Of a DNA stretch of 64,000 nucleotides, positions 10,753 through 20,141 are shown in pieces (the first letter of the stretch is position 1; the number at the start of each line of letters is the position of its first letter). Source of the DNA: Sarocladium kiliense (taxonomy: Eukaryota > Ascomycota > Sordariomycetes > Hypocreales > Sarocladiaceae). The notes beneath the pieces were generated by a model. The model did not search any database. It was not told the DNA's origin and worked only from the letters and a program-made list of their open reading frames with translations. The stretch lies in contig JAUZTG010000044.1 in the NCBI GenBank assembly GCA_030734395.1, positions 806,001 through 870,000 of the forward strand. The letters run 5' to 3'. A program made the translations under genes and the position numbers.

Positions 10753-11983
10753 CGTGAAGTCCGCCCTGTTCCGTGTAGATCCAACCAACGTGTACGCCCC
10801 AGAATATCGATGGACTTTCTTTCTCCAACTATTAATACTTGTGCGACCCTGGCCTCATCAATCCCGCTCCAAAATACACGCGGCTCCGATGACGAGGCAA
10901 AATTTGCCTTGAAGATGGAAGGGCAGTGTCTCAGGCGGCAAGCCAGGCAACTGGATGTGTGAGGCCTCTTATACGTGTGGCAAATGCACGAGACCGGGCT
11001 TCAGGAGGGTGTACGACTTTGGAAAGCTGCCTTACCAAGGACTTTTAGGCAGTCACTGGCCCTTTAGGCGCAGGCGCGGGAGCACCAGAAGAACGGGAGG
11101 GTGGTTTGCATGCAATGCGGCACAACATGAACTAAACACACGGCCTGATGGTTGGTTACTAACAACGGATAACACGGCGATTTGTTGGGACACTTCCCAG
11201 TTGCAGAGCCGCGAAGGCGAGCTAGAGGTAGCTAGAGGTAGTCACTCACGCAGGCAGTTAGGCGGTGTTTGCACGCGAGGAGTCATCTTTGACAATCCTC
11301 TTCAGGAAAATCGTCGGCATCCTTGCTTTGCCTGCTTATGCCTTTCGGATCTGAGGTCAGCCCATGTGACCTGCTCGTTGGGCTTTTAAAGATGCGAAGT
11401 GCCAACCAAGATGGTGTTAGTTGCGCCCGATTTCCTCTCGGTCTAAGAGAAAGGTGCAGCCCGTCATGCAGCGACGGCCGGAACAAACGAATCATCGCCT
11501 GGCGTTTGCACATTGAGGCGAATCCCGTGTGACTAACCCAACAACAATCGGGGCCTAAGTGTTCCTCAGCCAGCGAATGTGCGGATGTGAAGTTCATGCG
11601 CCTTGCCTGATATGCTCGCCAGCATTACGCATGTTCGTATCCCATGTCCTGTTGCGGTTGCTGGAGATCAGAAAGTGCAGAATGTCAGCGCACGTGAGGT
11701 GCATCTCTCTTACCTAGCATGTCCTACTGCAGCAAGCCAACCAGTAATCGAATTTCGACGGCTCAGCTCTGATGCAGATTCTCTCAAATGGGGGAAGATC
11801 AAATTGGGTACCTATTCCTGAGAGAGATCACACTGCATGACATGGATCTGCAAACATGGAATTTGCTTGACTAAATTACTGATGCGATGTGTGAGCAGGC
11901 ACAGCACACCCAGTATGCAATTGCGACCGAGATTGCTCCAAGGAGGTAAGCGACAAATATGTTTCTTTGGGGTATTCCTAAGT
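10753..11983. other. Intergenic 1.2 kb, AAA ATPase promoter to aldolase 3' end
   Basis: No gene supported. A 10-bp unit GCTAGAGGTA is directly repeated at 11220-11239. This gap marks the boundary between the conserved genes to the left and the accessory cluster that starts with the aldolase. Confidence 0.5.
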
Positions 11984-12826
11984 TTATGCTGATCTTGCTT
12001 TCTGCACCCTCTCAGAGATCGCCCTGTAATTCTCGCCGATCTTCTTCATGCCAGCCTGCAGGGTTCCCAGATCTTGACCACTGAGCGACCAGCTGGCGCC
12101 CATGGCGAACCACTTCTCCAGCAAGTCTGTCCTCGGTCCAATACCACCAATACCAATAGGCTTGCCGGCCTTCTTACCAGCAAGGACGATCTTGGTAACA
12201 TATTCCTGGTATGTAGGATCGTCGTACTGGCCTGGAATCCCCATGTCCGTGGTCAAATCGTTGGAGCCGATAAGAATGCCGTCCACACCATCAATGGCAA
12301 GGATCTCATCGACAAGAGCCACGGCACCGGGCGTCTCAATCATGGGAATCAGCATAGTCTCCCGGTTCAGGACCTCATTCTGAATCGTCGTGGGTACGTT
12401 CTGAAAGTTGAAAATAGGCTGCGCGTTCGTGCACCCTCGAGCCCCAAGAGGCGCGAACTTGGCAGCATGAACGAGACCCCGTACCTCGTCCACGGACTCG
12501 ATATGCGGCACAACCACACAAGCTGCTCCAGCATCAAAGGCCTTGCTGACGTGCCAGTGCGACTTGGACGGCACTCGAACGATTGGTGATACGCCAACAA
12601 AGTGGCACGCGAGAATTAGTTGCGATACCTCGCGTAGGTCGAGAGTGGAGTGTTCCATGTCGATGAACATGGCCGGAATACCGGCCATTTTGCAAATCAT
12701 GGCGATCTCATTGCTCGTCACGAGCTTCACTGACATGGCAGGGCAGACCTCTCCTGCCAGGACCTTGGTCCTGAAAGGGTTGGAGATGCTGTACTTGGAC
12801 GCATCGACGCCATTTGCTGAGGCCAT
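11984..12826 (-). CDS. HpcH/HpaI family class II aldolase (2-keto-3-deoxy sugar-acid aldolase-like)
   Basis: Single exon, 280 aa, starting at the ATG at 12826. Family motifs are in order: FIDMEHS at 54-60 (acid/base His59), RVP with Arg84, the metal ligand Glu164 in PMIETPG and Asp190 in IGSNDLT, then GIGG and the C-terminal MGASWSLSGQD. These enzymes form a TIM barrel with Mg2+ or Mn2+ and split 2-keto-3-deoxy acids into pyruvate plus an aldehyde. Fungal members include the LRA4 aldolase of L-rhamnose catabolism. The true substrate is not readable. A lactonase, a 2-hydroxyacid dehydrogenase, a sugar transporter and a regulator lie within 9 kb, which supports sugar-acid breakdown. A 19-bp palindrome lies 171 bp upstream of the start. 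Confidence 0.92.
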   Translation of the reverse strand: MASANGVDASKYSISNPFRTKVLAGEVCPAMSVKLVTSNEIAMICKMAGIPAMFIDMEHSTLDLREVSQLILACHFVGVSPIVRVPSKSHWHVSKAFDAGAACVVVPHIESVDEVRGLVHAAKFAPLGARGCTNAQPIFNFQNVPTTIQNEVLNRETMLIPMIETPGAVALVDEILAIDGVDGILIGSNDLTTDMGIPGQYDDPTYQEYVTKIVLAGKKAGKPIGIGGIGPRTDLLEKWFAMGASWSLSGQDLGTLQAGMKKIGENYRAISERVQKARSA

Positions 12827-13410
12827 CTTGTCGGCTGTGAACTATTCGCGAAATTGCTTCAAAGTGAAATGAACACAGGACTGTCGCTTTTGCTTGCTTG
12901 CCTAGAAGTCTACTGAAGATGCCGACATGTCCGATAGTTATACAACATCGTGTCAATCCCGATACAATCACCCGGGCTATCTCGGCTGACACCCGGTGCG
13001 GTCTCGGAGACCGCAGTGTTTTCGACGGAGTCACTATAGTATCTAAGGATGTTTTCTGGTACGTTACGAGACCATCAAATCCTGGGGGGACCACTTGTGT
13101 CGGGGATTGACTCGCATCGGACGAGGCCCGATGTGAAATTGGGGTTTCGTCGGAATCGACCCGGGCGCCCACTCCCGCGTGAAGACCGTCACCCTTAGCG
13201 CTGTAGTATCACCTTGGACAACAAACAGTGGCTGGTCACTTCTACTACTCAAAGATAAGGGAGAATGGTAAGAGACAGCAGGTAGAATACTGTCAACGGA
13301 TAAGGTAGCAGGTTGAGAAGCAGCGAGAAGAGCCGGTAGCGCGATATCTTGGGTTCTGGTACCGAATTCTATACTGAGTCTATCTGATTGATCCCCTAGG
13401 CCTCGAACCT
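12827..13410. other. Intergenic, aldolase promoter and Dabb gene 3' end
   Basis: A 584-bp gap between two minus-strand genes with no ORF I trust. Its main content is the palindrome at 12997-13015, described separately. Confidence 0.55.
12997..13015. promoter_or_regulatory. Palindromic CGG-N9-CCG site upstream of the aldolase
   Basis: Left arm TGCGGTCTC (12997-13005), one central G, right arm GAGACCGCA (13007-13015): a perfect 9+1+9 inverted repeat. It contains CGG and CCG triplets spaced by nine bases, the layout bound by dimeric Zn2Cys6 regulators. One such regulator is encoded 1.2 kb away at 14203. It lies 171 bp upstream of the aldolase ATG, a normal distance for a fungal operator. Binding is inferred. 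Confidence 0.55.
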
Positions 13411-13829
13411 TCATGGCAACTCTGGAACCTCCAGATCATAAGCAAGTGTTTCCGTGCAGAGGGGTTCCCGAAGGTTGTGCAGGCTGTGTCATGTCAGTCA
13501 AGCGGTCTAAAGAATTGCAGCATTACAAACATACACTTGGTGAGCTGGATGCTTCGCGTAAGCCAAAACCTGCTCCTCGGTTTCCAGGACCGTGATGAGT
13601 CCCATGTCATAACCTTGAGCCCTATGAGCAGTGGTCGCCAGCGGAGGACCGAGATGGAAAGACTTCAGGCCTGGGATAACCCCAACCATAGCGTTACCGG
13701 CAGTGCGCATCTCGTCGATGGACTTTTGAGCCACGCCAGGCTTCAACTTGAACAAGACTGGTCATAATATGTCAGTATAGACGCCTCGGGCATTGGTGGA
13801 GGTAACATACCAATGTGGTAGATAGGCAT
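13411..13829 (-). CDS. Stress-responsive A/B barrel (Dabb) domain protein
   Basis: Three exons on the minus strand: 13829-13811, 13757-13535 and 13483-13411, giving 104 aa. The first exon encodes only MPIYHI plus one base; splicing yields MPIYHIVLFKLKPGV, the typical Dabb opening strand. The middle has GLKSFHLGPP and GYDMGLITVLET, and KHPAHQVLHNLREPL is the characteristic C-terminal helix after the last splice. Dabb proteins are small dimeric ferredoxin-like barrels. Some cyclise polyketides, some are stress-induced, and many lie beside small-molecule enzymes. The gene is minus-strand like the aldolase and divergent from the Zn2Cys6 gene, with a 373-bp shared promoter. Its role in the cluster is unknown. 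Confidence 0.88.
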
Positions 13830-14202
13830 GCTGGGCAATGCAGAGCTGTCCCAAGCGTAATGAGTCTTCAGAGATAATCGTATACGGATAAACTCAATCT
13901 TGGGATCAAACAGACTTGTCGGTCATTTCGTTCGCCAGGTACAAACAAGGGTTTGGCCAAAACGCGGGGGATGTCTGGGGACTGATGGGGCTCCTCTAGT
14001 GGGTGGTAACGTGACTAAGGTACTGACTAGCAGGCAGTCTTGGAACCTGGCAGCACAATTTTGAACGTGCTGGGCATGTTGAACCTCAATGAAATGACCC
14101 TCCGTGCTCTGCCATCGGCTCATTTCGTGCTGCTGTAAGTTGGTAAAGGAGCATCACGGACCAGCCGGGCTTCTTGAAGGAGGTGACCGACCCAAGGCCA
14201 CC
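13830..14202. promoter_or_regulatory. Divergent promoter between Dabb gene and Zn2Cys6 regulator
   Basis: A 373-bp shared promoter. Two matches to the CreA consensus SYGGRG lie five bases apart: GCGGGG at 13964-13969 and CTGGGG at 13975-13980. Paired sites are the form in which CreA usually acts, so glucose repression of the regulator is possible. The motif is short and chance matches are common. Confidence 0.4.
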
Positions 14203-16597
14203 ATGGCTGCGGAACCGCGCCGGTTGCCCAGGCTGCCCGCCTGCAGACATTGCTCCACGAAGAAGATCAAGGTAAGAGAAACCCCAAGAACCAAAAAGCG
14301 ATTGGTCATTGCTCATGCATGTGTGGTAGTGCGACAGCGCCCGTCCGAAGTGCAACATTTGTACGAGACAAGGGTTCGACTGTGTGATGTACGACTCAGC
14401 CAGCCAGGAGTGGATATCAAGAGAGTACGTTCTGCAGCCATCATGGGGATAGGCCTATCTCAATTCTCACTAACTCTTCAACACAGGTACTTAGATAAGC
14501 TGGAGAAGAGAGCAGAACGTCTCGCCAACACCAACGGGTCTACCGCTCAACGTGAGACATCGGAACATCAGGCTTCACCGGCACACACGAGCCCGGAGAA
14601 GATCAACACAGGGCGCTCGCTGGGTAGCTCGGCTGCTATTGTGCGCGGTGCAGGCATCAGGTCCGTTGCAAGAAGACTCTACTGCCACTAGTCCTTGTCT
14701 GCTAACATACTGGATCTCAGCTTCATATCACTCCTCTTTTCTGATGCCGAATGGAGAAGGTCGAACGCGGATCTACTCAAGTCACTGAACCAAGCCTCAC
14801 AATATCCCGAGAAGGCCATTGAACCCTGCGCTCTCCCTTCAAGTACGGTGGTAAAGGATTTCTTTGAGCGATAGTATGTGATTGCTACTCTGGCACGCAC
14901 GAATGGGACTGACAGACACCAGCTTATCCTGGTCGCACATCTTGAACCCTGTATTGCAGCGGCACGAAGTTTGGGACCTTCATCAACGTCTCTTCTCACG
15001 GGAAGCAGCAGCCTCTGGGTCGCAGCCTCACGATCTCTTCCGTGCCTTCATAATATGTGCCATCTCATCAGTCATACCCTATCGAACCGGACAGCATTCC
15101 CAGCATCCAGGCGGCTACTACCGTGCAGCATTACAGAAGATTGGCCCTCACCTCCTGACAAGGGGTCTGGATTCGATTCAAGACCTATTGTTGATAGGAC
15201 GCTTTGGCGTCTATCATCACATCGGCATCTCGATTTGGGAGCTCACCCAGATCTGTGGCCGTCTCTGCACAGAGCAGGGTCTCCATTGTGGAGATTCGGA
15301 AACGGGAAATCTGCTTCAGGATCAGAGAACCCGTCGCATATTTTGGCAGGTCTACATCATCGACCGGTACAGCTCCATCGCACTCGATCGTCCCTTCGCG
15401 ATAGATGATGTCAGTATCGAGGTTGGGCTACCAGTCGACGCCGACGACGCCGACCTCGCTTCTGCGAGTCCTTCTATTCATACCTTGGATACGTTCTCGC
15501 AGTGTATGAGACCGACCAAACATACCGACGTTACAGTCTTCCTGTTCTGTGTGAGGTTGAGGAGGCTTTCTTCACGTATTCACGCTAAGCTGTCAACCCT
15601 CAGGCAAGATCCGTCATTACACACCCAACCCTATCTTGCTGTTGGTCGAATATGCGCTGCATTGAATAGCCTTTTACAAGAACTGGACGCATGGCATGAG
15701 AGTGCGCCAACAATTCCCAACCCACGCTGTCTATACGAGTCACCCGAGTGGTTCACACTCTTGTTCTGCCGCGAGAAGATTGATCTGCTCCGAAGGGCGG
15801 TTGATCTTATACCCAAGGCCAATGGTGCACCACCAAGACATGTCTTGTCTATCTTCCTGCGGGCGGCCTTGACGGTCATCAAGACTTACTCAACCATGTC
15901 AGAACGGAAGACCTTTATCACTTATACCCGCAACTACTTCCACATGATGTTCACAGCGGGCCTATCGGTCATGTACTGCACGTCAGTATCGCCGCATCTA
16001 GGACAAGCAGAGCTTTTCGAGGTGTCCCAAGGCTTGCAGACTTGTGAGACGACATTGGTGTGGATGTCGGAACAATTATCCGACGCGAGAAGCTATACAG
16101 CTGTATTTGATGCACTGCATCGGCATATCGCGAAGAAGATTCATCGTGCAGTGGGGCATGTTTCGGCGGCAGACGCTCAGCCTACCATAGCCGATGTGAA
16201 TATCTCGACTATAGCAGAAGTAGGAGCAGTCGAGATGCCTAGCTCATTCGAACGACCTCTCGGGACATCTGAGTTCGCCCAGGAACATCGCAACGCTTCG
16301 AGTATGCCAGCTATGACGATGGATAGTGGAGCCCAGGGCATTGCAGACTCGAGTTGGCAAAATGTACAATTAGGAGTCTTCGATCCCCCCGCAAATATGT
16401 TCAACAGTAGTGGTCCTGGCGTTGACAATGGGACCATGCAATACGGAGGACTTGGGGAGCCAATCAGCGCTGACGACGACCTTTTGCACTGGGCATTCCT
16501 GCATGATGAGTCTGTATGGAACATGGACATGATGCTGGGGGAGTACGTGTATGGAGATCCAGTTCACTCTGGGCCTTTGGACGGGGTCGATATGTGA
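14203..16597 (+). CDS. Zn2Cys6 transcription factor with fungal-specific MHR domain
   Basis: Five exons: 14203-14271, 14330-14424, 14487-14660, 14721-14873 and 14923-16597, giving 721 aa. The start context is CCACCATGG. The binuclear cluster has Cys14, 17, 24, 31, 34 and 41 (Cx2Cx6Cx6Cx2Cx6C) and is complete only after the first intron is removed. A short coiled-coil stretch follows (EYLDKLEKRAERL). The fungal_trans region covers roughly residues 230-500 and includes RTRRIFWQVYIIDRYSS and ALDRPFAIDD. The C-terminal 150 residues are acidic and Asn/Gly/Met-rich, as in activation regions. The gene sits in the middle of the catabolic cluster and is the natural candidate for its regulator. The last exon ends 111 bp from the convergent dehydrogenase gene. 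Confidence 0.92.
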
Positions 16598-16708
16598 AGG
16601 CTTTGGGCGGCCCGTCAAGTTACCAAAGACAAAGGATGTCTTTTGTACAGACCCTGTATCAACGCTAATATACAAAACAATCAGTCCACGTATTGCCCCT
16701 CTTCCCAC

Positions 16709-17689
16709 TCATGCAGTACTCTGTGCAAACTCGAGCACGTACTTCGCAGCTGCTGTGCCTGTGAGAGCTTGTGTCTCCCGAGTAGTCGCACCAATGTGAG
16801 GAGTACTAACTACACCCAAGTCCCACAAAGCACCGTACCTCTCCTTAGTTGGGGGTTCTTGCTCGTGGCAGTCCAAGCCGGCACCCCAAATTTCTCGTTC
16901 GCTCAAGGCCCGCTCAAGATCCTTTTCGTTGATGATGCCTCCTCGAGCCGCGTTGATGAGAATGGCAGAGTTCTTCATCAACTTCATCTGGGGATAGGAG
17001 ATCAAACCAGTAGTGTCTGGAGTGAGGGGCATGTGGACTGAGACAATGTCTGATGCCACAAGGAGCTCGTCGAGAGTCTGGGCCCGAGTGTGAGGGATGT
17101 CTGCCCAGGCATCGGCAGGAAGAAACGGGTCGTATGCCACAACCTCGGACTCCATAGCTCCTCGGAAAAGCTTCGCAACAGCTCTGCCGATGTGGCCCAT
17201 GCCGATAACGCCAATTGACTTGCCGTGAAGCAGCATCCCGTTGCACTTCTCCCTAGCAACAACGGTACCAGCTGCTTGTCTTGCCATGATGCTACTGACC
17301 TGGCGGGCGACATCCATAGTGAGAGATAGAGTGAGCTCAGCAACTGTCCGGGCATTCAGACCAGGTGTGTTGAAGATACGAATGCCACGTGCCTCGCAAG
17401 CCTTCTGGTCAATCTTGTCGATGCCAACACCTTGCTTTCCAATGGCACGGAGCTTGCGACAAGCTGCGATGTCTTCAGCAGTTACATAGGAGCTCTTGAC
17501 GAGGATGTACTCCGCATTTTCTCTCCAGTTGACTTGTTCGGGGTGGCCCGGTGAGAAAGCGTTGAAGTTCTTCTCACAAAACTCATGGACAGCGGGGTGA
17601 AAGTTGTCAATGAGGTACAATGTCGGCTTGTCGGACTTGACAGAGACCTGATCCCGCTCCGGGGAGTCGTCGATTCGAGAGGGCGCCAT
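16709..17689 (-). CDS. D-isomer-specific 2-hydroxyacid dehydrogenase (phosphoglycerate dehydrogenase-like)
   Basis: Single exon, 326 aa, with the ATG at 17689. The NAD motif GVIGMGHIG (Gly163, 165 and 168) is followed by VVAYDPF, whose acidic residue favours NAD. Catalytic residues are Arg249 (NAARGG), Glu278 (HEQEPP) and His298 (TPHIG). It lacks the C-terminal ACT domain of true serine-pathway PGDH and has the length of short family members. It would interconvert a 2-hydroxy acid and a 2-keto acid. Within this cluster it could reduce or oxidise an intermediate made by the lactonase or aldolase branch. It is divergent from the lactonase gene, 729 bp away. Confidence 0.9.
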   Translation of the reverse strand: MAPSRIDDSPERDQVSVKSDKPTLYLIDNFHPAVHEFCEKNFNAFSPGHPEQVNWRENAEYILVKSSYVTAEDIAACRKLRAIGKQGVGIDKIDQKACEARGIRIFNTPGLNARTVAELTLSLTMDVARQVSSIMARQAAGTVVAREKCNGMLLHGKSIGVIGMGHIGRAVAKLFRGAMESEVVAYDPFLPADAWADIPHTRAQTLDELLVASDIVSVHMPLTPDTTGLISYPQMKLMKNSAILINAARGGIINEKDLERALSEREIWGAGLDCHEQEPPTKERYGALWDLGVVSTPHIGATTRETQALTGTAAAKYVLEFAQSTA

Positions 17690-18418
17690 GACTTGATGAG
17701 TGGTCTCAGAGTGAGGCGTAGAAAGCGGTCGTAGAAAGCGGTCAATTCGTTGAGAAGTTCTGAGGTTGCAGAAAAGGAATCTTTAAGATTGAGGAATAAA
17801 GAATACCGAAGAATAGTCTCAGTTAGCTACAGGCGGCTCTTTTCTATTCTATAGGTATGATCGTGTGCCAACATATGCTTCGGGGCGACCCCGGGATACC
17901 GGAATTGAGCAGCCGGCACTGCCCCGAGCGATAACAGCCTCACGAATAGCAGTGATTATCTTGGGACCATGGGCACGTATCATTTCTGGGTCTGAAAGAG
18001 TGTGATTCATCGATCGGAATGTCCGCATAGCGTCCGTTCTGCGATGTCGGGACTTGCTCCCATAGGGGCCAACCGTGACCTAGATAGTCCCATCAACACC
18101 ATCAGTCGGTGGCACCAGGGGGCGCCAGCGACATACATAACATCATCTCCGTTATACCTGCTTACTGACCCAGGTAGATAGATGTACTTGTTTCCTAGAA
18201 TGATCTCGACCCGGGCCACCTGCAACCCAGTGTTCGGCGCAGCTGAATCGACTAGCGTTCTCCCCGCCGGAAGAGGTCCGCTGGCCGCTGGCCTCCGAAA
18301 GCACTACACACTCAGAGACCAAGCTTCCTACAACTATGAATGCCAACAGTTCGTTTCTTGGGGAAGATCCTAATGCATCCAAGCCATCTACTTCTTATGC
18401 CAAGCCGTGTCATTCAAC
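17690..18418. promoter_or_regulatory. Divergent promoter between dehydrogenase and lactonase
   Basis: A 729-bp bidirectional promoter between the dehydrogenase (start 17689) and lactonase (start 18419). It has no ORF I trust. A GC-rich element with CGG/CCG triplets lies at 17881-17902 and is described separately. Confidence 0.5.
17881..17902. promoter_or_regulatory. Overlapping CGG/CCG inverted repeats in the divergent promoter
   Basis: CGGGG-CGA-CCCCG at 17881-17893 is a 5+3+5 inverted repeat (CGG-N7-CCG). It runs directly into CCG-N6-CGG at 17891-17902. It lies 192 bp upstream of the dehydrogenase start. This arrangement suits Zn2Cys6 dimers, so it may be a second operator of the cluster, though the spacing differs from the N9 site by the aldolase. 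Inference only. Confidence 0.4.
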
Positions 18419-19409
18419 ATGAATTTCTACCCGCCCCCGCCGACCATCCAAGCTGAGCTCTACATTCGGATCCCCGATGACAAGCGATGCATCGGTCAGG
18501 AGTCGGAGTGGAGAGGAGGCTCTGCAGTGCCTTTCCAGCACATCTTTCTTGAGGGTCCCGTTGCCGATGATGAAGGAAATCTGTATATTGTTGACATTCC
18601 CTATGGGAGGATCTTGAAGATCACCCCATCAAAGGAGGTCGCGGAGCTATGCAGGTGGGATGGCGAGCCAAACGGGCTCGTTGGTACAGCTACTGGCACA
18701 CTTCTAATTGCCGACTATAAACAGGTGAGTTGAACGTCTAATAATGTGCTTTTTGGATCGTAATGACTGACACCAGCCATAGGGGATCCTGGAATATGAT
18801 CCCAAGTCCGAGAATGTCAAGCCGAAACTGACCAGGAAGAACCTGGAAAGGTTCAAAGGTCCTAATGACTTGATCATTGACTCGAATCAGAACCTATACT
18901 TCACCGACCAGGGTCAAACAGGCATGACAGATCCGACCGGCCGTGTCTACCGTCTTACACCCGATGGCAAACTAGACACTCTGATTGACAATGGCGCTTC
19001 TCCAAACGGCCTCGTCTTATCATTAGATGAGCGCTTCTTGTATGTTGCCATGACCCGGTCAAATGAGGTCTGGCGTTGTCCTCTCAACGCAGATGGAACC
19101 ACTTCCAAGGCCGGCGTCTTCTTTCGCTCCTTTGGCAATGCAGGACCCGACGGTCTTGCCCTCGACGAAGAAGGCAGCTTGTTTGTTTGCCATCCAAGTT
19201 TGGGTTCTGTATTCGTGGTGGATAAGCATGGCATACCCAAGGCCAGAATTGTCAGTGGCACCAAGGGCATCAATTTTACCAACTGCTGCTTTGGGGGACC
19301 TGATCATAAGACTCTGTTTATCACAGACAGTATGGAAGGCAACATACAAACGGTGCAGTGGCATTGTAGAGGCGCAGTTCCAGCCCCAAAACTCAAATTA
19401 GGCAAATAA
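18419..19409 (+). CDS. SMP-30/gluconolactonase/LRE family lactonase
   Basis: Two exons, 18419-18724 and 18783-19409, giving 310 aa. It is a six-bladed beta-propeller hydrolase. The expected divalent-metal ligands are present: Glu45 in FLEGP, Asn177 in SPNGL and Asp225 in GPDGL. Asn130 in GPNDL lies at the usual substrate site. Blade repeats such as GNLYIVDIPYGRI and QNLYFTDQGQTG are visible. Family members hydrolyse sugar-acid lactones, for example gluconolactone or rhamnonolactone, though some act on other esters. There is no signal peptide, so it is probably cytosolic. The start is the ATG at 19 nt above the first conserved Pro run; the longer in-frame start is GTG. It faces the dehydrogenase gene and precedes the transporter gene. 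Confidence 0.9.
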
Positions 19410-20141
19410 AGACCACATTGTTCTCACTTGCGTCACCTCGCTATGTCCTTGTGCCGCTTCCAGAAGGACAGTCAATTCCAAGTATGACCGTGTCAGTATC
19501 GCAAGACTCTTCATCTTGCTTTCACATACCACTTCCGCAATGACACTTGCTACTGATTTGACTATCATGTTCCACCACATGATTCGACTTGAGTCCGATC
19601 GTCCGATGTTGCGGTAAGCATCCATCCCACCTGGGGCCATTGAGTCGTTGCCGGACTGAAAGCCGCAGAAATGGCCAGAGATTGACTCACTCAATCCGTC
19701 AATCAATGCAATGGTACGATGCCCTCCCGCTTGATCTCCATGGGTCCGAATTCGCCACATGCCATTTCGGAGGCGTCCCGAGCTGCCCGGCCCTGAGAGC
19801 AGCATCGGACATGGCCCGGAGCTGTATGGGTTACCCCATGCGCTAGTCTCCTAGTCCCCGTGGGGAATCAGAACTTGTCGGCATGCGAGGCCGGATGCCA
19901 ACGCCTTCTTCATTCTCTCTTTGCCGTCTGTGCAGCAGGGCTACCCCATGCACGTCATTTCCTTGAGCGTCGAAGCCAGACCGGCCATGACTTCGCTTTA
20001 TAACTGAGGCTCGGCGCCCAGGTCTTAAGGCCAGCCAAGATGCTTGGCTAGGACCCATCGAAGCCTGTTCATCACGCTTCAAGCTGTACGCTCATTCACA
20101 ATTGACTGTCTCGTCGGGCACCTCACTTGAGCCCCAGCATC
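19410..20141. promoter_or_regulatory. Promoter region of the sugar transporter
   Basis: A 732-bp gap with no gene. Visible signals are the 12-bp palindrome TCCCCGTGGGGA (19855-19866), which contains a CreA-type GTGGGG, an ATGGG-N4-CCCAT inverted repeat (19826-19839), and the decamer TACCCCATGC near 19832 and again near 19939. A TTTATAA-like element sits about 145 bp before the ATG. These suggest carbon-source control; none is proven. Confidence 0.4.

Noticed and set aside
12074..12589. 171-codon plus-strand ORF over the aldolase
   Set aside because: Antisense shadow of a gene with intact catalytic motifs.
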